The notes beneath the pieces are model-generated. The model worked only from the letters and a program-made list of their open reading frames with translations. It searched no databases and was not told the origin of the DNA. Both the position numbers and the translations under genes were made by a program. 64,000 bases of DNA, taken from positions 1,326,001 to 1,390,000 of the forward strand of contig NZ_JAUSYV010000001.1 of assembly GCF_030817055.1 (NCBI RefSeq). The letters are read 5' to 3'. The DNA comes from Bacillus sp. V2I10 (GTDB lineage Bacteria; Bacillota; Bacilli; Bacillales; Bacillaceae). This document shows, one piece after another, positions 9,051 to 18,247 of this stretch; position 1 is the first letter of the stretch; the number at the start of each line of letters is the position of its first letter.

Positions 9051-10538
9051 ATGGTTAAATTGTTAATCGCTGATCGTGACCAAAATGAACGGGCAGGGAT
9101 TGGCTGGCTGGTTTCTTCGTATTCGATTCCATATGATCAAATTTTAATGGCAGGCTCATTAGCAGAAGTGTTTAACCAAATAAAGTCTGAAGTTCCAGAG
9201 GTTGTTTGCATAGAACTTGATATGATTCCAAAAGAAGAATGGGACAGTTTTAAAGAGCTTACGAAACGTTACATAAAAAAGGTCATCGTCATGACAGCCG
9301 AAGCTACATTTGAACGGGCACTTCAAGGCATTGAACTGCATGCATATGATCTTTGGGTAAAGCCTCAGTCGCCTGTGCATATCAAACGAGTATTAACCAA
9401 ATGCTGCAAGGAAGTTCAAGCTGTGGAAAAACTAGAACCACCTGCTCAAATTGAGGTTCATTCTGTATCTTACCGCTCTCTATTTGTGCATCAAGAAACA
9501 TTAGGCGCAAATTTCAGATTAATGCTGATTCAGTTGGAAGACCCGATGAAACAGCCTATGCTGCTATCTTTTTTACAAGATTATCCGTTTAAAAACCCAC
9601 CGGTTTTATTGCCGTTAAGTGACATGATTGTTACCGTTTTTTCATTTGATAACCAGGAGCCCCTTAAGGAATTAATACACATAGGCAACCGGATTATTAC
9701 AGATTGGGAAGAGAAGTTTTCAGAGCCCGTGTCACTTGTTTTATATGATACAAACGATCCGCTGCTTTCGTTGAACGAAAAATATCTACATGCAAAGCAA
9801 GCGCTGGAAATCAGATTTTTCAAAGGATACAGACAGCTTTCGGTCATTGAAGATAAGGTGAACTGGGTGATGATCGATCCGTTTTTAACTCCGTCTGAAC
9901 AACGTGAATGGATTGACATGTTAAACGGAGGTGACAGGGAAAAAATTAAGCAGTGGATGTATAAAGAATTTTTGAATAAGGAAGCTCCCTATCCCGAGCC
10001 AGGATTATTGCGAACCCGATTAACAAGCCTATTAGCACAAGTCCGCCGCTTCATGAAGTCCTTTTATCTTGACGAAGGGATACTTGAGAGACGTTACCAC
10101 CAAGTATTTGAAACCATTTTATACAATCCGATTCTTTATCGGATCGTTCAGGAGCTATTGCTGTTCTTATATGAAGTTCTTGACCGGGCAAAAAAACATC
10201 AAGAAAATGCTCGTGCAGATGTGATTGAGCAGGCCATCCAGTACATTGAGGAACATTTTCCTAACCCACAGCTAAGACTAGAGGATGTTGCTAACCATGT
10301 GGATAGAAGTCCAGCGTATTTTAGCTCGCTCTTAACAAAAAAGCAAGGGAGCTCATTCCGGCAAATATTAACGAAAACAAGGATAAAAGAAGCCCAGCGC
10401 CTTTTGCTGGATACAAACCTTTCGGTTCAGGATGTAGCAGATAAAACGGGATTCATAAATCCAAACTACTTCAGCAAAATTTTTAAGGAGAAAACAGGTA
10501 AAACCCCTCGTTCGTTTAGAATTCGAAAAAAAGTATAG
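9051..10538 (+). CDS. Response-regulator-like AraC family activator
   Basis: A 495-residue regulator. Residues 1-115 form a CheY-like receiver with acidic residues at D8/D10, a candidate phospho-acceptor at D57 in CIELDMIP (spacing to the Pro is shorter than usual), T82 and the conserved K104 of LWVKP. The middle (about 130-390) is helical and unassigned. Residues about 395-495 hold a double AraC helix-turn-helix (LRLEDVANHV...SPAYFSSLLTKKQG and VQDVADKTGF...NPNYFSKIFK). AAGGGGA precedes the ATG. It is codirectional with and just upstream of the hutU operon, so it is the likely activator. No sensor kinase gene lies nearby. Confidence 0.85.
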   Translation: MVKLLIADRDQNERAGIGWLVSSYSIPYDQILMAGSLAEVFNQIKSEVPEVVCIELDMIPKEEWDSFKELTKRYIKKVIVMTAEATFERALQGIELHAYDLWVKPQSPVHIKRVLTKCCKEVQAVEKLEPPAQIEVHSVSYRSLFVHQETLGANFRLMLIQLEDPMKQPMLLSFLQDYPFKNPPVLLPLSDMIVTVFSFDNQEPLKELIHIGNRIITDWEEKFSEPVSLVLYDTNDPLLSLNEKYLHAKQALEIRFFKGYRQLSVIEDKVNWVMIDPFLTPSEQREWIDMLNGGDREKIKQWMYKEFLNKEAPYPEPGLLRTRLTSLLAQVRRFMKSFYLDEGILERRYHQVFETILYNPILYRIVQELLLFLYEVLDRAKKHQENARADVIEQAIQYIEEHFPNPQLRLEDVANHVDRSPAYFSSLLTKKQGSSFRQILTKTRIKEAQRLLLDTNLSVQDVADKTGFINPNYFSKIFKEKTGKTPRSFRIRKKV

Positions 10539-10751
10539 AAAATCTAAAATAATTATAGTTTTTAAGTGTAAGTGTTTTAAAATAAATATTAATTTCGTAA
10601 AAAATTAGGAAAATTCAAAAAATAGACGTCTGTTTTCAATTGCTTTCCTTCTCTACACTAGGAGTAGGAATAATAGATTGCACAAAAAGAGGCATACAAC
10701 ACGTGTATCCTTTTTTTGCATCTACTAAAAATTGAAAAAGCAGGTGAAGAC
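10539..10751 (+). promoter_or_regulatory. hutU leader/promoter region
   Basis: AT-rich gap that must hold the hut promoter. Near 10692-10727 an imperfect hairpin (GGCATAC...GTATCC) followed by TTTTTTTG resembles a terminator or attenuator ahead of hutU. No cre box or HutP-type site was recognised. No -35/-10 pair is convincing. Confidence 0.4.
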
Positions 10752-12419
10752 ATGAAAGTAGAGCTAACAGGTAAAAGATTGATTGAAAATTATACAGGTA
10801 CTGAACTCCATACAAAGGGATGGATACAAGAAGCGGCATTACGCATGTTGTTCAACAACTTGGATGCAGATGTGGCAGAGCGTCCGGAAGACTTAGTTGT
10901 ATATGGCGGTATCGGAAAAGCAGCCCGAAATTGGGAAAGCTTTGATGCGATTGTTGCTACATTGAAAAACTTGGAAAATGATGAAACGATGCTGGTGCAG
11001 TCTGGAAAACCAGTTGCTGTTTTCAAAACTCACTCAGATGCCCCAAGAGTGCTGATTGCCAATTCCAATCTTGTTCCTGCATGGGCTAACTGGGATCACT
11101 TTCACGAGCTTGATAAAAAAGGCTTAATGATGTATGGACAAATGACGGCAGGAAGCTGGATTTATATCGGCAGCCAAGGTATTGTCCAAGGAACCTATGA
11201 AACATTTGCTGAATGTGGACGCAAGCATTTCAATGGTACTCTTGAAGGAACGATTACCCTGACGGCTGGGCTTGGAGGTATGGGTGGCGCTCAGCCGCTT
11301 GCGGTTTCACTAAACGGCGGCGTCAGCATCAACATTGATGTTGATCGTACGCGTATAAAGCGGCGTTTGGATACAAAGTACCTTGATGTTATGACAGAAA
11401 GCTTAAATGATGCGATCAATATGGCACTAGAAGCAAAGCGTGAGAAAAAGGCAATTTCTATCGGTCTGCTTGGCAATGCAGCGGAAGTATTGAACGCAAT
11501 GCTTGAAAGGGACTTTATTCCAGATGTTTTGACAGACCAAACATCTTCCCATGATCCGATTAACGGCTATATTCCAATTGGTATGAGCCTGGAAGAAGCT
11601 GCAGAGCTGCGCAATAGGGATCCTAAAGCATATGAAGTGAAATCTAAAGCAAGCATCGCTGAGCATGTACGTGCAATGTTAAAAATGCAAGAAAAGGGTG
11701 CCATTACGTTTGATTATGGTAACAATATCCGCCAAGTTGCAAAGGATGAAGGAGTTCAGAATGCCTTTAATTTCCCTGGGTTTGTACCAGAATACATTCG
11801 CCCTCAATTTTGTGAAGGGAAAGGGCCGTTCCGCTGGGCTGCGCTTTCCGGTGATCCTGAGGATATTTATAAAACAGATGAAGTTATTTTACGTGAATTC
11901 AGCTACAATACCCACCTTTGCAACTGGATTAAAATGGCCCGGAAAAGAATTGAGTTCCAAGGACTTCCAGCACGCATTTGCTGGTTAGGCTACGGCGAAC
12001 GGGCAAGATTCGGCAAAATCATCAATGATATGGTCGCTAGCGGCGAGCTGAAGGCTCCGATCGTGATTGGGCGCGACCATTTAGATTCGGGCTCTGTCGC
12101 TTCACCGAACCGTGAAACGGAAGCAATGAAGGACGGCAGTGATGCAGTTGCAGACTGGCCAATTCTAAACGCCCTTATCAACAGTATCGGCGGAGCAAGC
12201 TGGGTGTCTGTCCACCATGGAGGCGGTGTTGGAATGGGTTATTCGCTCCATGCAGGTATGGTTATTGTCGCAGATGGGACAAAAGAAGCAGAAAAACGAC
12301 TGGAGCGCGTTCTTACAACGGACCCAGGAATGGGTGTAGTTCGCCATGCCGATGCAGGTTATGACATTGCCATTCAGACAGCAAAAGAAAAAGGCGTCTA
12401 TATTCCAATGTTGAAATAG
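10752..12419 (+). CDS. hutU: Urocanate hydratase (urocanase)
   Basis: Converts urocanate to imidazolone propionate with tightly bound NAD+. The 555-residue product has the family length and motifs: TAGLGGMGGAQPLA for NAD binding, DYGNNIR, LPARICWLGYGER with Cys at residue 410 (same number as the active-site Cys of the Pseudomonas enzyme), and HHGGGVGMGYS. The ATG at 10752 follows AGGTGAAG. An upstream in-frame start at 10716 would add 12 residues without support. First gene of the operon; hutI follows 118 bases later. These conserved motifs favour ordinary urocanate rather than thiourocanate as substrate. Confidence 0.96.
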   Translation: MKVELTGKRLIENYTGTELHTKGWIQEAALRMLFNNLDADVAERPEDLVVYGGIGKAARNWESFDAIVATLKNLENDETMLVQSGKPVAVFKTHSDAPRVLIANSNLVPAWANWDHFHELDKKGLMMYGQMTAGSWIYIGSQGIVQGTYETFAECGRKHFNGTLEGTITLTAGLGGMGGAQPLAVSLNGGVSINIDVDRTRIKRRLDTKYLDVMTESLNDAINMALEAKREKKAISIGLLGNAAEVLNAMLERDFIPDVLTDQTSSHDPINGYIPIGMSLEEAAELRNRDPKAYEVKSKASIAEHVRAMLKMQEKGAITFDYGNNIRQVAKDEGVQNAFNFPGFVPEYIRPQFCEGKGPFRWAALSGDPEDIYKTDEVILREFSYNTHLCNWIKMARKRIEFQGLPARICWLGYGERARFGKIINDMVASGELKAPIVIGRDHLDSGSVASPNRETEAMKDGSDAVADWPILNALINSIGGASWVSVHHGGGVGMGYSLHAGMVIVADGTKEAEKRLERVLTTDPGMGVVRHADAGYDIAIQTAKEKGVYIPMLK

Positions 12420-12537
12420 TATGCAAAAAGTCAGTATAAAGAAAAATGGAAGGAGCGGACTAGTGTCTGCTCCTTCAAAAATAAACAATTTTTATGAAAT
12501 TGAGTCTGTCAGATCATTTTTAGAGAGGGGAGACAAT

Positions 12538-13840
12538 ATGAACAAGAAACCAGTTTTTATTCGCAATGCAAGCCAGCTAATCACACTGCATGGAAGCAGT
12601 GAGGCGCCCTTATCTGGAAAGCAGATGGAACAACTCCATGTGATTGAGAACGGAAGTGTTTGGCTAGAAGATGGTGTCATTCAATTTGTCGGAAAAGATG
12701 AAGAAGTTGCTGAGGCGTATAATTCTCGAATAAATGAAGCGAAAATCATCGATGCGAAAGGGAAGCTTGTAACCCCAGGCTTAGTTGACCCGCACACTCA
12801 TCTAGTTTTTGCCGGAAGCCGTGAAAGTGAGTTTAACATGCGATTGCAGGGTGCTTCCTATATGGAGATTATGAATAATGGCGGGGGAATTCATTCCACC
12901 ACGGCTGCTACTAGGGAGGCAAGCCACCAAACGCTTTTTAACGAAAGTAAAAAACGTCTCGATCAGTTTTTACTGCACGGAGTAACCACAATAGAAGCGA
13001 AAAGCGGCTACGGTCTATCACTTGAACACGAAATAAAGCAGTTGGAAGTTGCGGGAGCGCTGCATGAAAATCACCCGATTGACATTGTTCGGACATTTAT
13101 GGGTGCGCATGCTGTTCCTTCTGATTACAAGGAAAACCCTGATGAATTTGTCAATCACGTGATCAATGACATGCTCCCTGAAGTGGCGCGCCGCAACCTT
13201 GCAGAATTTAATGATGTATTTTGCGAACGAGGTGTTTTTACACCTGAGCAGTCAAAACGCATTCTTGAAGCAGGGATTGAACACGGTCTTCTTCCAAAGA
13301 TTCACGCTGATGAAATTGAACCGTACGAAGGCGCGGAATTAGCGGCCTCTATCGGGGCAGTATCTGCTGAACATTTATTAAAGGCATCGGATAAAGGAAT
13401 CGCAGCACTTGCGGAAAAAGGAGTGATTGCCGTTCTTTTGCCAGGTACGGCATTCTTCCTCATGGCAGAGTCAGCAAATGGGCGAAAAATGATTGATGAG
13501 GGGAGTAGCAGTAGCTCTATCTACTGACTGCAATCCTGGTTCTTCACCAACGGTTTCATTGCCTCTAATAATGAACCTTGGCTGCTTGAAAATGGGGATG
13601 ACCCCTGCGGAAGTCCTTACAGCTGTTACCATTAATGCGGCACATGCTATTAAAAAAGGTAAAGAAATCGGAAGCATTGAGAAAGGAAAGAAAGCAGACA
13701 TCACGATCTTTGATGTGCCAAACTACGCAGGCCTTCAATATCGCTATGGTGTGAACCATGTGCACAGTGTTCTTAAAAAAGGCGAATTGGTCGTTGACGG
13801 GGGGAGATTGCTTTGCAGCGATACCCATATCCACAGCTAA
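12538..13840 (+). pseudogene. hutI: Imidazolonepropionase, split by a +1 frameshift
   Basis: Hydrolyses imidazolone propionate to formiminoglutamate (amidohydrolase fold). The 5' part (from the ATG at 12538, RBS GAGAGGGG) carries PGLVDPHTHLVF, EAKSGYGL and the HADE segment, then runs out of frame after GRKMIDEG and stops at 13527. The 3' part continues in the +1 frame as GVAVALSTDCNPG to the normal C-terminus at 13840. Removing one G from the GGGG run at 13500-13503 restores a 433-residue protein. The metal-binding Asp of STDCNPG lies after the break, so a truncated product would be inactive. It may be a true mutation or a homopolymer error. HutG overlaps the 3' end by 28 bases. Confidence 0.9.
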
Positions 13841-14817
13841 AGCCACCGATGTTTTCATGGGATAGAAGTGAAGCTATAGCGGAACCGAAAGTCAATGAAT
13901 GGATCATGACGCTTGACCCAGCCAAATCGGAAAAAATGGACTGGGACCATTATGACGCTGCTATTCTTGGCGTTCCACTCTCGCGTTCATCAATCTCTGC
14001 TTCGGCTGCCAGTGAAAACCCGGATGCATTAAGAAGGGCGTGGAAATATTTTACAACGTACAACCTTGATTACGATGAAGATCTTTCCGTCCTTAACATC
14101 GTTGATCTTGGGGATGTACGCCAACATGTAACGAATATTGAAAAATGCCACAACTATATAAAAGAAGCAATGATCAGTATGAGAACCCATCACCCGGAAG
14201 TGCTTCCTGTGGTGATGGGGGGGGATCATTCAATTACTGCTATGCTCGTCAAAGGGTGGAAGGCAGTCCACCATGATGAGCGAATCGGTATTTTACAATT
14301 AGACACTCATTTTGACCTGAGGGACTTAAGTGATAACGGTCCAAGCAATGGAACTCCGATCCGTAACTTGATTGAAAGCGGTGTGATCAAGGGGAAGGAT
14401 GTTTATAATATCGGGCTGCACGGATTCTTTAATGCCCTTTCATTAAAAACATACGCTGATGAAGTCGGTGTTAACTATACAACGATGAGAAATGCCCGCA
14501 AAAAAGGGATCGAAAAAACGGTCATGCAAGCTTTAGATCAATTAAGCGAAAAAGTGGATACAATCTACTTGACCGTTGATATGGACGTTCTCGATTCGAG
14601 CTGCGGACCTGGCGTTCCAGCTTCTACACCGGGCGGCATGCGGAATGATGAACTTTTCGAAGCCGTCTATCTTGCTGGCAAATGCCCGAAAGTGAAAGCA
14701 ATGGACATGGTATGCCTTGATCCATACAAAGATAGAGGGGAAGCAACGTTAAAAACAGCGGTCCATACAATGCTCTCCTTTTTAACTGGTTTTAAGCAAA
14801 GAATAGGTCATCAATAG
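13813..14817 (+). CDS. hutG: Formimidoylglutamase (arginase fold)
   Basis: Ureohydrolase that splits formiminoglutamate into glutamate and formamide at a dinuclear Mn site. The metal motifs are complete: GGDHS, DTHFD and DMDVLD. I chose the TTG at 13813, which has GGGGGGAGA 6-8 bases upstream and gives the family's usual N-terminus (MQRYPYP); the ATG at 13849 would trim 12 residues. Its start lies inside the end of hutI, which suggests translational coupling, so loss of hutI reading frame could also alter HutG expression. Confidence 0.93.
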   Translation: MQRYPYPQLKPPMFSWDRSEAIAEPKVNEWIMTLDPAKSEKMDWDHYDAAILGVPLSRSSISASAASENPDALRRAWKYFTTYNLDYDEDLSVLNIVDLGDVRQHVTNIEKCHNYIKEAMISMRTHHPEVLPVVMGGDHSITAMLVKGWKAVHHDERIGILQLDTHFDLRDLSDNGPSNGTPIRNLIESGVIKGKDVYNIGLHGFFNALSLKTYADEVGVNYTTMRNARKKGIEKTVMQALDQLSEKVDTIYLTVDMDVLDSSCGPGVPASTPGGMRNDELFEAVYLAGKCPKVKAMDMVCLDPYKDRGEATLKTAVHTMLSFLTGFKQRIGHQ

Positions 14818-14957
14818 GAGAGTGCTAAAACTTGAGGCCCTTCCAATTGAATCTGCTGAAAGTACTTTCATAACAGGCCTTTTACTCAGTGGGAAGGCGA
14901 ATTTCGCACTTAAATTTTTAGATTTTTCAAACAATATTTTCAAGGGGGAGGAATTTT

Positions 14958-16583
14958 ATGAAAAGTCAAAAGAAGATACGCTGGAATGTATTTTTACCGA
15001 TGGCCATTCTGTTAGTTGCAACGTCTGTAATTGGAGTAGTGAATCCTGAAGGATTTTATCATATTCAAACGAAATTAGTTGAATTTTCAACCGTGAACTT
15101 TGGCTGGTTATTTAATCTTTCAATTTTTGCATTTATAGTTATCTGCTTATATTTAGGTTTCTCCAAATACGGTCACATCAAATTTGGAGGAAAGGATGCC
15201 AAGCCTACGATAAACAAATGGAACTGGTTTGCAATCTCACTAACAGCAGGAATTGGTGTAGGTATCTTGTTTTGGGGACTTGCAGAGCCAATCACTCATT
15301 TCAGCGAACCTCCCAAAGTATTAGGAATCAAACCTGGGACAGAAGAAGCTGCTGTGTTTGCCATTGCGACAAGTTTGATGCATTGGACAGTTGCTCCTTA
15401 TGCTTTATACGTAATTGCTGGTATTGCCGTTGCTTATTCTCATTATAATTTGAAACTTCCCTACAATGTCAGTTCCACTCTCTATCCGCTATTGGGTAAA
15501 AAAGCATTCGGTTTACCTGGAACAATTGTAGACTGTTTGTGCATGTTTGCGATTGCCGGCGGTATGGCGGCCGTGCTTGGCGAAGGAGTTCTCCAAATCG
15601 GCAGCGGTATAGCCCATCTAACACCCATTCATACAGGACCGCTGCTATGGACTATTTTGATTCTCGTGATTACAGGAACTTATATTTTATCGAGTTACAC
15701 AGGATTGGATAAAGGGATTAAAATTTTAGCGGACCAAAATACAAAAATCTTTTTATTTTTGTTAGCGTTTGTATTTGTTTTCGGTCCATCCGTTTTTATT
15801 TTAAATATCGGCACTCAAGCGACAGGCAGTTTTATCGCTAATTTTTCTGAACGGCTTTTATGGATAAGCGCAATGGATGGCTCGGACTGGCCAAGATGGT
15901 GGCCAATTTTTAACTGGTGCATTTGGCTTGCTTATGCTCCCATTACAGGTATGTTTCTTGCCAGATTGGCATATGGAAGAACGCTCCGGGAGTTTGTAAC
16001 ATACAATCTGTTGCTGCCGGCAGGCTTTGGGGCCATTTGGTTTTGGGTATTTGGAGGCTCATCTATTTTTTATGATTGGAAGGATGAAGGAAAGCTCTGG
16101 GATTTAATTAGCAAACAAGAAGGGGGCTTGGAGCTTTCGCTGTTTGCATTTTTGGAACATCTTCCATTCCCGGCATTGATTAGCTGGTTAATGCTGATCA
16201 CGATTTTTATATCGTTTACAACCTTGGCTGATTCACTTACAACAACTGTATCTTCGCTTACTACAACAGGAAATACTATTTTAGATCCAGAACCCCCTGC
16301 AAAAGTGAAAATCTTTTGGGGAAGTTTAATGGGCTTTATGGCACTGCTTACCATTACCGCCGGAACAGGCGGGGAAATTACAGGTGTGGATGCAGTTAAG
16401 CAAATGGCTACAGTTGCAGGTTTCCCAGTTCTTTTCTTTATGATTGTTCAAACGATTTCCACCGTCAAAGGAATCACCAGACAAAAGGAATTTGATAGAG
16501 CCAACTGTCCTGAAACGGCCAAACTCGATATCGAAGCAGAAGAAGCAAACATTCTAACGGAATCTGTCGACCAGACCGCATAA
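14958..16583 (+). CDS. BCCT family carrier (trimethylammonium compound transporter)
   Basis: Betaine/carnitine/choline-type secondary transporter, 541 residues with about 12 membrane spans. It shows the glycine-rich third-helix segment GIGVGILFWGLAEP and the Trp-rich signature DGSDWPRWWPIFNWC with WLAYAPITGMFLARL. AAGGGGGAGGA precedes the ATG. Known members carry compounds with a fully methylated ammonium group. The place in a hut operon, directly before a MIO-less HutH homologue, makes a trimethylated histidine (hercynine or ergothioneine) the best substrate guess. The C-terminal tail is short, so osmotic regulation of the BetP kind is not obvious. The 140 bases upstream (14818-14957) hold no gene. 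Confidence 0.9.
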   Translation: MKSQKKIRWNVFLPMAILLVATSVIGVVNPEGFYHIQTKLVEFSTVNFGWLFNLSIFAFIVICLYLGFSKYGHIKFGGKDAKPTINKWNWFAISLTAGIGVGILFWGLAEPITHFSEPPKVLGIKPGTEEAAVFAIATSLMHWTVAPYALYVIAGIAVAYSHYNLKLPYNVSSTLYPLLGKKAFGLPGTIVDCLCMFAIAGGMAAVLGEGVLQIGSGIAHLTPIHTGPLLWTILILVITGTYILSSYTGLDKGIKILADQNTKIFLFLLAFVFVFGPSVFILNIGTQATGSFIANFSERLLWISAMDGSDWPRWWPIFNWCIWLAYAPITGMFLARLAYGRTLREFVTYNLLLPAGFGAIWFWVFGGSSIFYDWKDEGKLWDLISKQEGGLELSLFAFLEHLPFPALISWLMLITIFISFTTLADSLTTTVSSLTTTGNTILDPEPPAKVKIFWGSLMGFMALLTITAGTGGEITGVDAVKQMATVAGFPVLFFMIVQTISTVKGITRQKEFDRANCPETAKLDIEAEEANILTESVDQTA

Positions 16584-16610
16584 AGAAAAACATATGGGGG
16601 CTTCGAATTT

Positions 16611-18149
16611 ATGATAAAGACACAAAACAGAGTCACAATCACAGAAGAGGATTTTACGATTGAAGAACTCATTTCAGTGGCCAGATATAACTTGCCTTTG
16701 GAGCTTTCAGAAAGTATTAAACAAAAAATTAAGCAAGGACGAGCATTAGTCGATGGTTTTGTGGCTGAAAACAGAGTGATTTATGGCATTACGACCGGAG
16801 TAGGGGAGAATTCAAAAATTAGAATTTCAGTCTCTGAGTCCAGAGAGCTGCAAAAAAAATTAATTATGAGCCATGCTTGCGGTATGGGAGATCCGTTGGA
16901 GAAGGAAGTCGTAAGGGCCATCATGGTCATGATGATTAAAAATTTCTCTCATGGTTATTCTGGAGTAAGACTTGAAACGGTAGAGAGATTAGTAGAGATG
17001 GTGAATAAAGAGGTCATACCATTTGTCCCCAGAGAAGGTTCCTTAGGTTACTTAAATCATCAGGCACATATCAGCTTGGTCCTTTTGGGCATAGGTGAAG
17101 CCTATTATCAAGGCATACTGGTGGATGGCGAAACAGCTTTAAAAAAGGCTTTAATCAGGCCAATTGAACTGCATGAAAAGGAAGGTCTTTCTTTGATTAA
17201 CGGCACGGTAGATATGACCGCAATTGGCGCTCTGGCAGTTTATGATGCTATTCATGTTCTTAAGGCAGCAGACATTGTATCGATGATCAGTTTTGAGGCA
17301 TTGAAAGGAACATACTATGCCTTTGATCCAAAAATTAGTCAAGTAAAACGTCATCCTGGACAAAGAAAGACAACTGATAATATTCATAAGCTGATAGAAA
17401 ACAGTGAGATCGCTGAAAGATTTAAAGATTATCGCCTCCAAGATGCTCTTAGTATAAGGTCCATTCCACAAGTTCATGGAGCTTGTAAAGACAATGTTGA
17501 TTACGTACGGACAGTAGTAGAGAGAGAAATGAATTCAGCCACAGATAATCCGTTGGTGTTTAATGATCAAGATGGTGCAAGAGCGATATCCTCTTCCAAT
17601 TGTCATGGGGAAGCGGTAGCCTTAGCCTTAGACTTTCTGGCAATCTCTTTATCGGAATTGGCGAATATTTCAGAGCGAAGAATCTTTAGACTCGTCTCTC
17701 CTGAATATAGCGGGCTGCCGCCTTTTTTGATCGAGCAAAGCGGGCTTAACTCGGGTTTTATGATTCCGCAATATATTGCGGCGGCATTGGTTTCTAACAA
17801 TAAGGTTTTTTCACATCCGTCGTCTGTGGATTCCATTTCGACATCGGGGGGACAGGAAGACCATGTAAGCATGGGAACATCGGCGGCTTTAAAGGCGCTG
17901 AAAGTAATCGCTAATACAGAAAAAGTGATTGGAATCGAATGGATGTGCAGCTGCCAGGGAATTGAATTCCTTAAGCCGTTGCAGCCTGGGGCAGGAACAA
18001 AAGCAGCCTGCGATTTGTTCAGGAAATATGTCCCGCGCCTTGAGGAGGACAGAATTTTATATAAAGACATGCGTAAAGCTGAGGAGCTTATTCATTCAGC
18101 AGAAATTGTAAAACACGTAGAGGATAAAATCGGTCCTTTACAGGTTTAA
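16611..18149 (+). CDS. HutH-like lyase without the MIO-forming Ala-Ser-Gly
   Basis: Histidine/phenylalanine ammonia-lyase superfamily member, 512 residues. Family marks are clear: YGITTGVG with Tyr58, LSHACG-like SHACGMGDP, SLINGT, SIRSIPQVHGA, EMNSATDNPL and SGGQEDHVSMG. At the cofactor site, where normal HutH reads GSLG-ASG-DLAPLSH, this protein reads GSLG-YLNHQAH (residues 143-153), a clean three-residue loss of the triplet that cyclises to MIO. Gln of NGTQ is Val, and NFHG is NCHG. MIO-free relatives are known (ergothionase, which eliminates trimethylamine from ergothioneine). I infer a trimethylhistidine lyase giving urocanate and trimethylamine. Gap to the BCCT gene is 27 bases. Confidence 0.9.
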   Translation: MIKTQNRVTITEEDFTIEELISVARYNLPLELSESIKQKIKQGRALVDGFVAENRVIYGITTGVGENSKIRISVSESRELQKKLIMSHACGMGDPLEKEVVRAIMVMMIKNFSHGYSGVRLETVERLVEMVNKEVIPFVPREGSLGYLNHQAHISLVLLGIGEAYYQGILVDGETALKKALIRPIELHEKEGLSLINGTVDMTAIGALAVYDAIHVLKAADIVSMISFEALKGTYYAFDPKISQVKRHPGQRKTTDNIHKLIENSEIAERFKDYRLQDALSIRSIPQVHGACKDNVDYVRTVVEREMNSATDNPLVFNDQDGARAISSSNCHGEAVALALDFLAISLSELANISERRIFRLVSPEYSGLPPFLIEQSGLNSGFMIPQYIAAALVSNNKVFSHPSSVDSISTSGGQEDHVSMGTSAALKALKVIANTEKVIGIEWMCSCQGIEFLKPLQPGAGTKAACDLFRKYVPRLEEDRILYKDMRKAEELIHSAEIVKHVEDKIGPLQV

Positions 18150-18247
18150 AGATTTGATTCACATTGCTGAAGCTGGAAAAACTGGCAATATATTATTCTT
18201 TTGGTGTTGATTTATCAGGCAAACTTCATTTTAGAGGAGGACTGTAT

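Noticed and set aside
12421..12537. Extended N-terminus for hutI from 12421
   Set aside because: Family members start near MNKKPVFIRNA; the ATG at 12538 has GAGAGGGG upstream, and the extra 39 residues match nothing in the family.
14822..15049. A frame starting MLKLEALPIES before the BCCT gene, resembling MLKLEKLAIYY at 18164 before the YjiH-type gene, as a shared leader peptide
   Set aside because: The two share only a short MLKLE and LSGK string, have no proper RBS, differ in frame relative to the following gene, and the DNA identity is low. Coincidence is more likely.
17603..18070. 155-codon minus-strand frame over the HutH-like gene
   Set aside because: Shadow frame; the plus strand carries all lyase motifs.
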